NCBI RefSeq assembly: GCF_002864045.1
Contig: NZ_PJPV01000050.1
Coordinates: forward strand, 30,219 to 94,218
Length of the DNA stretch: 64,000 nt
Origin: Endozoicomonas acroporae
GTDB taxonomy: Bacteria; Pseudomonadota; Gammaproteobacteria; Pseudomonadales; Endozoicomonadaceae
Reading direction: 5' to 3'
In this document: positions 36,192-44,573 of the stretch, piece after piece
Position numbering within the stretch: position 1 is the first letter of the stretch
Layout of the letters: each line of letters begins with the position of its first letter
Notes under the pieces: generated by a model
Database searches by the model: none
What the model saw: only the letters and a program-made list of their open reading frames with translations
Told to the model about the DNA's origin: nothing
Made by a program: the position numbers and the translations under genes

Positions 36192-37133
36192 TTAGAAATT
36201 AGCTGCCTTTTTGAGAAGCGGAAAAACGACATCTTCCATACGTTTTTTACGTGCAGAAGAGGACTCTCTGGAAACATCAACCATTACCTTTTTTCCTCTG
36301 CCAGTAATCTCAATTTCCCATCCGTCGAGTTCATTTATCGTAATGAGAGCTTTTCTTACTGAGCTTCTATGGCTTCTTTGAGTACTTTCATTAAGTTCAT
36401 CGAAATTCAAATAAATGTGCCTACAGAGTTTATCTATACTTATTTTTGATTTTTTCCCCTCAAAAACCCACCAACTTAGATAAACGAAGGTGAAGATTTC
36501 AGGGTCAGACGAAAGCTTTGAAAAATCAACTACATTTAGATATCTGGCATAATTAGCAATGCCCAATATAATGGACGAACTTACAGAATTAAGAACAACC
36601 TTAATCTTTGCTTTCTTATACTTTTCTTCCTTTTTTTTAGTCAGCTTATAGCTGATCAAAAATATAGTACTGGCTGACTCGTCAGATTGATAAGATATTG
36701 TGAAATTAGAAAGGTTTTCCATGACATTAAGGAATTGCTTGATTTGCGTTCCTCCTTGATTCAAACCTGCAATTCTCAAAATGTCCGCAACATAAAATTC
36801 AGAATATAATATTGTGTTGTCATCATCAATTCCTTTGTATAAGCTCTTTCTTAAATCACCAATCTCTTGGTTATTACAGTTTTTATTTACCTTAAATGAA
36901 CTGTTAAAATCCGAAAACACTGAAAGAATTGCTATGAAAATTTTAAGATGAGTAGAACCAAATTGACTGGTAGATTGAAATCTATATCTTACTCCATCAC
37001 TTATTTTCTCAAAATCAATCTTATCTTTAAGGTTAGGGTTTGGTTTAAAAATTTGATTAAGTGAAACTATGCTATCCATGTAGGCATTGCCGCTTATGGT
37101 TAAATAATTATTCGATTGTTTTGAATTTTTCAT
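36192..37133 (-). CDS. repC: Replication initiator, IncQ RepC-like
   Basis: The 313-residue protein resembles RSF1010 RepC in its second half: FVYLSWWVFEGKKSKISIDKLCRHIY, then STQRSHRSSVRKALITINELDGWEIEI, which aligns with the RepC winged-helix region. RepC binds iterons and opens the origin. It overlaps the RepA gene by 26 bases, giving the repA-repC order of IncQ plasmids. The iterons lie about 90 bases past its stop. The N-terminal half is less recognisable. I read this from memory of RepC; a profile search would settle it. Confidence 0.8.
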   Translation of the reverse strand: MKNSKQSNNYLTISGNAYMDSIVSLNQIFKPNPNLKDKIDFEKISDGVRYRFQSTSQFGSTHLKIFIAILSVFSDFNSSFKVNKNCNNQEIGDLRKSLYKGIDDDNTILYSEFYVADILRIAGLNQGGTQIKQFLNVMENLSNFTISYQSDESASTIFLISYKLTKKKEEKYKKAKIKVVLNSVSSSIILGIANYARYLNVVDFSKLSSDPEIFTFVYLSWWVFEGKKSKISIDKLCRHIYLNFDELNESTQRSHRSSVRKALITINELDGWEIEITGRGKKVMVDVSRESSSARKKRMEDVVFPLLKKAANF

Positions 37134-38049
37134 CTCTTGATCCTTGTTTATTATTATTTTGAATCGCTCCTTTTTTGTATTCTAAAGAATAACCTTCATT
37201 GTTGTTTGAAGCATTTATTTTATTTAGAAAAATAGGATCTTTCGGCACATTGCCATTATTTGCTTGAGCAGCAAAGTAAGCAACTTGACCATCTATCCCT
37301 CCATTTGAGTTAAATAACTTTTTATCATCAAGATAATCCGTCATAAAATAAGTAACACGGGCGAGAGCAACCAAAGACATTCCACCACGAACTCTATATA
37401 TTGGGTCAATACTTTGATTTTCTTTTGTTAATTGAGAAGTATGGTGAACAAGAACAATTGCAGCATTACATTTAGTGGCTATTTTTAAAATCCTTCTTCC
37501 TAAAAGTTTGAAAGACTCATTATCTTCACCCATTGTATGTATATTTGTTGCATTATCAAGAATTACAAGTTTCTTACCTGTAAACATATCAATGAACTTT
37601 TCTTCCCATTTATCATTCATGATATCAACATCATATCCTTTTAATGAAAACAAATTTAGATTTGAATTAATTTTGCACCATTCTGCATCATCAATATTTA
37701 AATTCTCTTTAATTGTTTGGGTCTGTTCATTTATTTGATCTTGTGTATCTTCACAGGTAACAACAACCACTTCATTATTTAAATCTTGATTGACTTCTAT
37801 CCCTATATCCTGATTTAAACCTGAGGCAATTAAAGCAAAATGTATCGCTAACTTTGTTTTGCTAACGCCTGATTTTCCAGCAAGGATTGCGAAAGTTCCA
37901 GTTTGAAGGCCGGGTATAATCTCAACAGAATTATCTTTATAATAACCACGGCCTTTTGTTAAATCGATTGGTTTAATATCTGGAATTTCTGTACTTGATT
38001 CTTTCATAAATTCTTCAAATGAAAGCTTCAACATGTTTGACTTACTCAT
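37108..38049 (-). CDS. repA: Replicative helicase, IncQ RepA-like
   Basis: The 313-residue RecA-fold ATPase resembles RSF1010 RepA. It shows FAILAGKSGVSKTKLAIHFAL (Walker A GKSGVSKT at about residues 58-65), VVVVTCEDTQDQINE, KLVILDNATNIHTMGEDNE (Walker B), AAIVLVHHTSQLTK and YRVRGGMSLVALARVTYFM. RepA forms a hexameric helicase at oriV. I chose ATG 38049, which has GGGAG upstream and overlaps the preceding stop by 8 bases. The IncQ primase RepB has no visible counterpart here. Confidence 0.85.
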   Translation of the reverse strand: MSKSNMLKLSFEEFMKESSTEIPDIKPIDLTKGRGYYKDNSVEIIPGLQTGTFAILAGKSGVSKTKLAIHFALIASGLNQDIGIEVNQDLNNEVVVVTCEDTQDQINEQTQTIKENLNIDDAEWCKINSNLNLFSLKGYDVDIMNDKWEEKFIDMFTGKKLVILDNATNIHTMGEDNESFKLLGRRILKIATKCNAAIVLVHHTSQLTKENQSIDPIYRVRGGMSLVALARVTYFMTDYLDDKKLFNSNGGIDGQVAYFAAQANNGNVPKDPIFLNKINASNNNEGYSLEYKKGAIQNNNKQGSRDEKFKTIE

Positions 38050-38257
38050 TTGCAAACTCCCTTTTAGCTCTTCTGAAATATTCTTTGAAGGAGTTTATAT
38101 TTAATGAAATCTTATATTTTTCACAGAATTCGTTGTGTATTTGAGAATAGGAATAGCCAGCTTCCTTGGCTTCCATCAGATCCTCTATTGAATTCTTAAT
38201 ATGTGTGAAGCAGCTATATTCCTGCTGCTTGTTTTTTAATCTGTCTGTTATGCTCAT
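38042..38257 (-). CDS. Small TraK-like/HTH protein, first gene of the rep operon
   Basis: 71 residues from ATG 38257 (AGAGGA 7 bases upstream). The segment SIEDLMEAKEAGYSYSQIHNEFCEKYKISLNINSFKEYFRRAKRE resembles a helix-turn-helix pattern seen in conjugation accessory proteins such as TraK. It lies at the head of the repA-repC operon, where IncQ plasmids carry the repressor gene F, so it may repress rep transcription. It shares this motif with the protein at 41921. Confidence 0.55.
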   Translation of the reverse strand: MSITDRLKNKQQEYSCFTHIKNSIEDLMEAKEAGYSYSQIHNEFCEKYKISLNINSFKEYFRRAKREFANE

Positions 38258-38484
38258 TTTTATTTCCTCTTTTTTGTTTGAGCGTTTCGACAATGTTTCG
38301 AAAACATTGTGACTATATTTTCACAATCGACAAATAATGTATACAGCTAAAGTATTGATTTAAAAGGATTTAGTTGACAAACCCCATTTTATGTGACATT
38401 ATTTTGATAGGTTGTCATAGCCTCATATCTTTCAATATAAGGCTACAGCCCTTTATCTATATAGCTTTCTCTCTTCCTGAGAGG

Positions 38485-40455
38485 CTACCTCTCAAAGCCA
38501 TTGTCGTTTTCTCTTTCTCTCTCAATCTTTACACTTTCTTTACTTTCAGGCTTGTCGATTTCCAGTGGTTTTTGGATCTCTTTTTGCTCTCGTTGATCTT
38601 TCTCAGCCTTTCGCTGGGCGACTATAGCCTGATGCTGCTCTCTATATATCTCTAGTTTGTCTTTTAGTTCAGGATTGCTTATCTGTATATGGTAATGCGA
38701 GGCAGCTAAACGACACATCTTGTCTTTAAATTCATCAGATCCGGTTAGCTCAACCCGATTGTTGAATTTTTGAGCACTAAGAAGCAGGCCAGCGGTTGCA
38801 GCCTTATCATCTATGCCAGCCTCAAAATCCACTGAACGACCATAATCCGTAAAGACTGTTCTTTCGTATTTCTTGAACTCTATGCCTTTATCATGGATAA
38901 ATTCATGGGAAATATCCTTAAAAACATTATGGTATGAGCTGAACTCAGCTATTGGCACTGGTTGGAATTTGAAGCTCTGGTCTTCATTGTAAGCCCTGTC
39001 TTTTTCTTGCTTCTGCTGTCGTTTTGTCTCACTTCTAAGAATCCCTCTAGCAGCTTCAAAATGTTGATGCTCCTTATCTTTTGCGATGACATAGCAGTGG
39101 TCAAGAAAGCCTTTATCCTCAAAATCTTTTTTCGCTTGATTAAAGGACTTTCTCTTTGCTGCTATCTGAGCGTTTAGCTGAGTTCTTAGCTGGACGGTCT
39201 CAGCGGCATGAGTAGATTCAATAAAATTGATCTCCTGTTTGCTCTTAGCCTGATTTTTAGCATCTGCTTTTTTTAGATTAAGATCACATTTTCTATCTTT
39301 ATTAAATTGCCTGCGCTCTTCTTTAAATTGCTTTTCAAGTTCTGCTTTCTTCTTTGAAAAGCTATCTTCATGTATTTTTTCAAGAGCTTTCTGTTGAATA
39401 CTATAATCCTTTTTTAAAGCCTCTCTTGCAGCTTGTCTTTCCAAAACTCTTATTTCTCGCTTCGTAAGCTCAACAGTTGACTTGGATTTTAAGTCATCAA
39501 GCTCTGTCTTGCTGGCTTCAGAAAATCTGGTTGCCAGCTTATAAGGATCATGTTTATGAGATGGTTTATTGGCTTCATAATCAATAGTACTTTCATTATA
39601 TTTGCCGAATTTTTGTTCTAATTTATCGAGAGTGAAGTGAGATCCAATGTCTCGTCCAGATCCATAAAACTGTTTTTCAGGTTCAAAATTGTGTGAAATT
39701 ACTCTTAGCCCATTAGTACCATTCATTTCTAATTTGAGATTATATTCAGCCAGTTTTGCGTGATATGAATCCCAGTTATCAATGTGTTTATTTTTTAGTA
39801 ATGGTGTTAATACTTTATTAATGTCATTGCTTAAAAACGATTTGAATGATTCATTGCCAGTATGCATTTCCAGCTTATCATGACTGGCTCGCTTGGGTTT
39901 TGGGTTAGGATTTTTGATTGGGATTTTTTTACCATCTGGGGAAATGCCGATGACATAATTCCCTAAATCGTGTTCGAAACCATGCTCCACCTCAACCATT
40001 CTAGCGGCGTAATGAGCTGTATTAATTTTGAAATGAGGGTTAATAGAGTATGGTTTTTCAATTTCATTAACGATCACTTTATTGATCATTAAATGCATAT
40101 GAAGGCCATGCTTCTCCTGCTCATTATAATGAATAACAATTCGTGCTTGGCAGTCACCATATCCTGCTAACTCCATCCATCTTTTTGCGCCTGAAAACAT
40201 TTGTTCTTCAGAAGGCTCCTCTTGTGGCTGAAAGCTAAGAACAACATGCTCAAGAGGTTTCTTCACTCTGGGCATTTTCGAAATTGTGTCCTGCATCCAT
40301 TGTATCGTATCCTCATCTGATATCTGAGGCATGTTGAAATTAAGTACATTTTCTTTTTGATTGGTATGATCTTTTTTTTCTACGTCTGAGATGTACTCAA
40401 GCAAGTTACGCACATAATACTTTTGATCTTTTTTATCTATAAATTTCACAATCAT
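38485..40455 (-). CDS. MOBP-type relaxase with LPD7-like C-terminal domain
   Basis: The 656-residue relaxase starts at ATG 40455 with AAGGAG 7 bases upstream. Motif I tyrosine candidate Y21 is in NLLEYISDVEKK. Motif III is HYNEQEKHGLHMHLMINKV (His109, 116, 119, 121). A long charged coiled coil spans residues 320-480. The C-terminal VFTDYGRSVDFEAGIDDKAATAGLLLSAQKFN through NPELKDKLEIYR fits the LPD7 domain found in large mobile-element proteins. It nicks at oriT and pilots the strand. The stop of the MobC-like gene is 2 bases before its start. Confidence 0.88.
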   Translation of the reverse strand: MIVKFIDKKDQKYYVRNLLEYISDVEKKDHTNQKENVLNFNMPQISDEDTIQWMQDTISKMPRVKKPLEHVVLSFQPQEEPSEEQMFSGAKRWMELAGYGDCQARIVIHYNEQEKHGLHMHLMINKVIVNEIEKPYSINPHFKINTAHYAARMVEVEHGFEHDLGNYVIGISPDGKKIPIKNPNPKPKRASHDKLEMHTGNESFKSFLSNDINKVLTPLLKNKHIDNWDSYHAKLAEYNLKLEMNGTNGLRVISHNFEPEKQFYGSGRDIGSHFTLDKLEQKFGKYNESTIDYEANKPSHKHDPYKLATRFSEASKTELDDLKSKSTVELTKREIRVLERQAAREALKKDYSIQQKALEKIHEDSFSKKKAELEKQFKEERRQFNKDRKCDLNLKKADAKNQAKSKQEINFIESTHAAETVQLRTQLNAQIAAKRKSFNQAKKDFEDKGFLDHCYVIAKDKEHQHFEAARGILRSETKRQQKQEKDRAYNEDQSFKFQPVPIAEFSSYHNVFKDISHEFIHDKGIEFKKYERTVFTDYGRSVDFEAGIDDKAATAGLLLSAQKFNNRVELTGSDEFKDKMCRLAASHYHIQISNPELKDKLEIYREQHQAIVAQRKAEKDQREQKEIQKPLEIDKPESKESVKIERERENDNGFER

Positions 40456-40456
40456 T

Positions 40457-41050
40457 TTAGTTCTCCTTATTATTATTTTTTGCAAAATGATTCTCTAGTT
40501 CTTTATTTATCCAAACTAATAATGGGAGTGTGTCGCCACCATTTTTGATTCTATCAATAAGATGAATTGAATACTTACTTAAACATTGATAATCTCTGTT
40601 TCCATAAAAGTTATTTTCTATAATTCGATTCAATAGAGTGAGCATATTTTTTGTAATATCACGATATGATTTCTTGATATTGGAATGGTATTTGATGATG
40701 CCCAAGAGCTTTTTTAGTAGAACTAAATTCTCATTCTTAATGGTCTCTTTGGGGAGAATTATTTTTTTAAGAAGGCGTAGTCTGACATACTCAGATATTG
40801 TTTTATGGAAAGAACTTGCATCCTCTTTTATCTTTAATAGCTCATCTTCCGTGACTCGAAACTTTACCTCTAATATAGAAGAACTAGAGTCAGGTTGACC
40901 CCTGCAGACGTATTGATAGTTTGAATCAAATAATGAAGCTCTAATATAAGAAGAAAGATTGCTGAAGTCGTGGTTATTCGCTTGCTGTTGGGCGTAACTT
41001 TTTTCATCTTCAGTTAAATGGTAATAACAAAATTTATTTCTATTTGGCAT
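40457..41050 (-). CDS. MobC-like relaxosome accessory protein
   Basis: The 197-residue protein has two similar DNA-binding-like segments: FCYYHLTEDEKSYAQQQANNHDFSNLSSYIRASL at residues 7-40 and LEVKFRVTEDELLKIKEDASSFHKTISEYVRLRLL at 60-95. Each fits the ribbon-helix-helix part of MobC/NikA proteins. The helical C-terminal half is unrecognised. It immediately precedes the relaxase and lies just after the oriT-like region, the standard mobC-mobA arrangement. The tandem RHH duplication is unusual. Confidence 0.7.
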   Translation of the reverse strand: MPNRNKFCYYHLTEDEKSYAQQQANNHDFSNLSSYIRASLFDSNYQYVCRGQPDSSSSILEVKFRVTEDELLKIKEDASSFHKTISEYVRLRLLKKIILPKETIKNENLVLLKKLLGIIKYHSNIKKSYRDITKNMLTLLNRIIENNFYGNRDYQCLSKYSIHLIDRIKNGGDTLPLLVWINKELENHFAKNNNKEN

Positions 41051-41086
41051 ATCCTTTTTGGCCTTGAAAGCAATTAAGAGCCAGAG

Positions 41087-41220
41087 GTATCGGAGACTGC
41101 AAGTCTCTGATCAGGATTCGCCCAACAAAAATACTCAAACGAAGTGAGAGTTTTTTGTGGTTCCATCTACAAATTTAAACGAAGTTTAATTTTGTAGTGG
41201 AAGGGCGCATCCTGTAGAAA
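41087..41220. other. oriT-like structured region
   Basis: Unlike its AT-rich surroundings, this stretch is full of symmetry. There is a perfect hairpin gagact-gca-agtctc (41093-41107). An outer inverted pair caggattcgccc (41112-41123) and gggcgcatcctg (41203-41214) follows. Two inner hairpins share the loop aaacgaagt. The arm gcatcctg|t resembles the MOBP/IncP nick site (yatcctg|y) and directly follows the second inner inverted repeat (ttccatctacaaa/tttgtagtggaa). Its position upstream of mobC and the relaxase fits oriT. A structured RNA is the alternative. Confidence 0.6.
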
Positions 41221-41920
41221 AACCTTGTTTAATTACTTTCTCTTTCAGGTAGAATATCATACTTTATTTGAAATCAAAAATTTTGATCTTTTTTGTTTTC
41301 AATGGATCGCTTGTGATTGCTTTCAATGAACAATAAATTGGAGTTGATTTTCTGAATACTCGATTATTATTTTATGATGAATTTGTCTTTTATTTGAATA
41401 TTGAATTTTTATTTATTAAATTTTGATTATTTTTATGTTTAGATATTTTTTGTGCTTTTTATTTCCATTGTTTTCCTTCCTTTATACCTTGGGTTAATCC
41501 TTGTTGAAAATAGCTTAATATCAGAGCTACATAAGAATGTTGATAGATTATTTATTACGTATTGACTTAAACAGGAATAGATTGTTGATTGAATGATTGA
41601 TTATTTTCATACATTACTTTTACTGAACTGAATACAGAGTAGTTATTAAAGGCTTAATTCCACTCTTATCAAATCATGAATAATTTGATTTATCGATAAG
41701 AGAATAAAGCTTTAATTGTATAGTTTATCTCCTGATGTTCTTTATTAATAATGAAATCCTGAATTTAATTTAATAAAAGTAATGTATGAAAACAGAAAAC
41801 TTGTGACTAATAATTTTAATTCAATAATTATCTTTTTATGATTTGATTGTGAATTAATTTCACAAAGAGTATTGAATTAATTTTTAATCTATGAAATAAT
41901 AATTAAAAATAGAAACACAA
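41221..41920. other. 700-bp very AT-rich region without genes
   Basis: I see no ORF with a ribosome site, no strong hairpin and no array. It separates leftward mobilization genes from rightward genes and must contain the promoter for the 41921 operon. It may be a strand-opening or nucleoid-silenced region. Confidence 0.4.
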
Positions 41921-42295
41921 ATGAAAAAGCTTAAGAAGACCCACAACTCCATTGGAAAGAATTTTGACTCAGAGAAATTAAAATCTGAATTAAAAGCATT
42001 ATCAGAAAACCCTCCTGTTGAGTATAAAGTCACAACTCGCACTATAATTGAAGATAACTTTAATTATATAAACTCGTTGATTAATGATAGAGTCCCAATC
42101 AAAAAGATTGTTGAATTGTTTTCACAAAACGACATAACCATTTCTGAAAGCACCTTTAAATCTTATTTAAGTAAAATAAAGAAAGAGAAGTTGCAGGCTT
42201 CTGAAATAGAAGTTGTATCTCCGGTTGATAATAAATCAAATGAATCTGGATTAAGTTCACCATACAGTTATGATGGAGAGCACAATAATGAGTGA
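41921..42295 (+). CDS. TraK-like/HTH accessory protein
   Basis: 124 residues. The central YINSLINDRVPIKKIVELFSQNDITISESTFKSYLSKIKKEK fits the TraK-type pattern of an oriT-binding or regulatory helix-turn-helix, similar to the small protein at the head of the rep operon. The C-terminal 35 residues are Ser/Asn-rich. It is the first gene of the rightward transfer-type operon and overlaps the next gene by 8 bases. Confidence 0.6.
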   Translation: MKKLKKTHNSIGKNFDSEKLKSELKALSENPPVEYKVTTRTIIEDNFNYINSLINDRVPIKKIVELFSQNDITISESTFKSYLSKIKKEKLQASEIEVVSPVDNKSNESGLSSPYSYDGEHNNE

Positions 42296-42812
42296 TTCAG
42301 AGTTTGATTATTATTACCAAGGATATTTTAATGAAGAGCCAACTAACGAGCTAAGAATTGAATATTACACTCTTAAAGAAAAGTTGAATCCTGATCAATC
42401 ATGGGGGAACTTCATGAGAGATCAGTTCTATTTAAAAAGAGACAAAGAAAATCAGGAAAAAATACAAAAAGGTTTTGATTCAAGAATGAGGGAAACTGAA
42501 AACAGGTTGAATAACCTTGAACAATCATTTTTTGAAAGAATTGTCAGCAAGGCTGAAAACCCAATTGAAAACCTGATTAGCTTTGCAAAATTAGAAATTA
42601 ATGATTATTCAGAAAGCATGGTGAAAGAATTTAAGAAGAAGATAAGAAACAAGAATAATTTCAGTCTGATTAATTCATTAATTATACTGGTGAGCGTTTC
42701 AGGAATTATAGCGATTGCTTTTGCGGGTGGCTTGGTTATGGGATCAGAAAATCCATTGTGGGCTGATTTTATCGTTGAAAAATTTATGGAATTAAAAAAG
42801 GGATCGGCATGA
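42288..42812 (+). CDS. Membrane-anchored coiled-coil protein, unknown
   Basis: 174 residues from ATG 42288 (GGAGAG 7 bases upstream). Residues 1-130 are charged and helical with coiled-coil character (MRETENRLNNLEQSFFERIVSKAE). A single membrane helix follows at about 137-160 (LINSLIILVSVSGIIAIAFAGGLVM), with a short tail. This topology is seen in mobilization helpers such as MobB, but I do not recognise the family. Its stop codon lies in the loop of a terminator hairpin. Confidence 0.6.
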   Translation: MSDSEFDYYYQGYFNEEPTNELRIEYYTLKEKLNPDQSWGNFMRDQFYLKRDKENQEKIQKGFDSRMRETENRLNNLEQSFFERIVSKAENPIENLISFAKLEINDYSESMVKEFKKKIRNKNNFSLINSLIILVSVSGIIAIAFAGGLVMGSENPLWADFIVEKFMELKKGSA

Positions 42813-42824
42813 CTCGATCCCTTT
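42800..42824 (+). terminator. Terminator overlapping a stop codon
   Basis: gggatcg and cgatccc pair around an 8-base loop that contains the TGA of the preceding gene, followed by a weak T stretch. It separates this two-gene unit from the next operon. Confidence 0.6.
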
Positions 42825-42907
42825 AGATGGTTACAGCGAGAATTAAACTCACTGAATTAACCATAACACGAATAATTAATTTAAGTCAATAATAAGGAGA
42901 ATAAAAA

Positions 42908-43219
42908 ATGATTAAGTTAACTAAGCGAGAAAAAAAGTCCATCGAATTCCTGAAGGAATTCTGTGAAAATTTATTGGAAGGTAAGACAACTGAATTGTGG
43001 ATGCCTGATTTAAATTATCTGGAAAAAATGGGCATAAAGTTTAATTTGGTGACAGGAAGCCATGTTGAAACTTTTATTAAAGGGAAGAGCGATCCAGCTT
43101 TAAATTGGCATATCACCTGTGCTCACAGTGCTCCTTACCTTAAATATAAGGTCAGCAAGCAACACCTTCCTTTTCAGGTTAAAGAAATGAAAGAAAAATA
43201 TAAAGGAGAAAAAAAATGA
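42908..43219 (+). CDS. Hypothetical small basic protein
   Basis: 103 residues, lysine-rich (MIKLTKREKKSIEFLKEF at the N-terminus), with no signal or membrane segment. AAGGAG lies 8 bases upstream. It overlaps the next small gene by 4 bases (atga), so translation is coupled. It is first of a run of four small genes before the coupling protein. Family not recognised. Confidence 0.6.
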   Translation: MIKLTKREKKSIEFLKEFCENLLEGKTTELWMPDLNYLEKMGIKFNLVTGSHVETFIKGKSDPALNWHITCAHSAPYLKYKVSKQHLPFQVKEMKEKYKGEKK

Positions 43220-43392
43220 GTGACTATGAAGATGAATGCTATCGCTGCGGCAGCAGCTATTGCGATGGCTTAAAAAATTGTGAATGCGGTGAAGACATGC
43301 GATGCGATAAAGAATTTTGCTATCGCTGCGAGCAGGAAATAATGATCGAGAACGCTGTATTTCCTCCTGATGATATCGAGGAGGAAGAATAA
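43216..43392 (+). CDS. 58-residue cysteine-rich probable zinc-binding protein
   Basis: The ORF begins MSDYEDECYRCGSSYCDG and contains eight cysteines, including two CYRC pairs, CEC and further single Cys, then an acidic tail ending EEEE. That spacing suits a treble-clef or zinc-ribbon protein. Its ATG overlaps the upstream stop by 4 bases and its stop overlaps the downstream ATG by 1 base, so it is tightly packed in the operon and very likely translated. Confidence 0.7.
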   Translation: MSDYEDECYRCGSSYCDGLKNCECGEDMRCDKEFCYRCEQEIMIENAVFPPDDIEEEE

Positions 43393-43604
43393 TGGCTTTT
43401 CATTTTAGAGATATTAAATCAGCTAGCGACAGCCAACTTGTCGCTGCTAAAAACAAATCTGGTAATTATTATCTTAGGGCTTTAATTGCTAAAGAAATGG
43501 CAGCAAGAAAGCATGAGAGAATCGGTAATAGATTTCATTTGAGATTAGCCAGAGAAATAAGAGAAACCATTGAATGGGAGATTAGGAGAATCCATAAATG
43601 CTAA
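43392..43604 (+). CDS. Hypothetical small basic protein
   Basis: 70 residues, Arg/Lys-rich and helical (FHLRLAREIRETIEWEIRRIHK). The start overlaps the upstream stop by one base and the next ATG lies inside its last codons, so it belongs to the same coupled operon. No recognised domain. Confidence 0.6.
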   Translation: MAFHFRDIKSASDSQLVAAKNKSGNYYLRALIAKEMAARKHERIGNRFHLRLAREIRETIEWEIRRIHKC

Positions 43605-44545
43605 ATAATAATAAAAATCAAAATGTATTTGATGAAGAAAACTTGATAAATCTTGATCAAGAAGAAAAAAACAAACTTTTCCAGCTTGATGAAGAAAGGC
43701 GACAGCAGGCAATCAAAGAGTTTGAAGATAAAAAGCAAGAAGAAATAGAAAACTCAATTGATGAGCCTGATGGAATTAAAGGCTTTGATTATTATCGTGA
43801 TGCGAATGCTTATGATAACGAGCAAGAGCTTAAGGAAGGACGTGAACGCAGTGAGCCACCTGTTGTCGGTGATAATGGTAGCAAGCATCCAGACGCTCTC
43901 CTTCATCGCTCATCAGAGCAATGGGATCGATTCGAAAATGAAAGAGATAGATTAATCGATAAGTCAACATCTCATAGATATAACCAAAAAGAGCAAGCTG
44001 AAGCTTCAAGAGAAGCGCTTGATATGCACGACAGACAAATGGCATCATCATTTTCTCGCTCAGCAATGACATGTCCTAATCATGCAAAGCGTGAGGAATT
44101 TAGAGAAAAGGCTAGAGAGCATTCTTTAAAGATTAAAGAGCGGGAGGAAGCCGATAGGGAACGCTGGGAAAAAGAGAAAGAACAGCAAACTGAGCAACAA
44201 AAGCTTGATGAGCAGAAAAAAGAAGAGATTCAAAAAGAAGAAGAGTTAAAGAAAGAAGATCTTCAAAAGCAGGAGCAAGAAAAAGAAGAATCCCAGAAAG
44301 ACGATATTCAGGTTGATAAATCTTACGAAAAGCAGCTTGAAGAAAAAGAGAATCAAGCTGATCAAGAACCTCGTGATTTCCAGCAAGAGCTAAGAGATAG
44401 AGATCCATCGGTTAAGGCTGAGCATGAAAAAGAAACCCAGTCTGAACAGGATAGGGATTTTCAGAGAGAGCTTGAAGAATCCGAACAATCTCAAGATTTA
44501 AAAAAAAACAGGCTTCGTGAGCAACAAGACGAACACGAGCGATAA
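43598..44545 (+). CDS. Highly charged coiled-coil protein
   Basis: 315 residues, dominated by Glu, Lys and Gln. The second half is an almost uninterrupted charged helix (KLDEQKKEEIQKEEELKKED). There are no membrane segments. It is directly upstream of the coupling protein gene, and such proteins may act as structural or substrate-adaptor components at the coupling complex, though nothing here proves it. The start overlaps the preceding gene by 7 bases. Confidence 0.6.
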   Translation: MLNNNKNQNVFDEENLINLDQEEKNKLFQLDEERRQQAIKEFEDKKQEEIENSIDEPDGIKGFDYYRDANAYDNEQELKEGRERSEPPVVGDNGSKHPDALLHRSSEQWDRFENERDRLIDKSTSHRYNQKEQAEASREALDMHDRQMASSFSRSAMTCPNHAKREEFREKAREHSLKIKEREEADRERWEKEKEQQTEQQKLDEQKKEEIQKEEELKKEDLQKQEQEKEESQKDDIQVDKSYEKQLEEKENQADQEPRDFQQELRDRDPSVKAEHEKETQSEQDRDFQRELEESEQSQDLKKNRLREQQDEHER

Positions 44546-44573
44546 TAATAATTAACTAAAGGAAACTATAATC

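Noticed and set aside
35877..36280. Two minus-strand open frames across the iterons
   Set aside because: Their apparent repeated peptides (such as SAFGGQ) come only from translating the iteron DNA; no start signal.
41112..41214. Integron attC-like site
   Set aside because: gcccaac fits one core half, but the partner core gttrrry is not found in the required place and there is no integron integrase.
43598..44545. Charged coiled-coil protein as a toxin or surface repeat protein
   Set aside because: No signal peptide, repeats or partner antitoxin gene; composition alone is not evidence.
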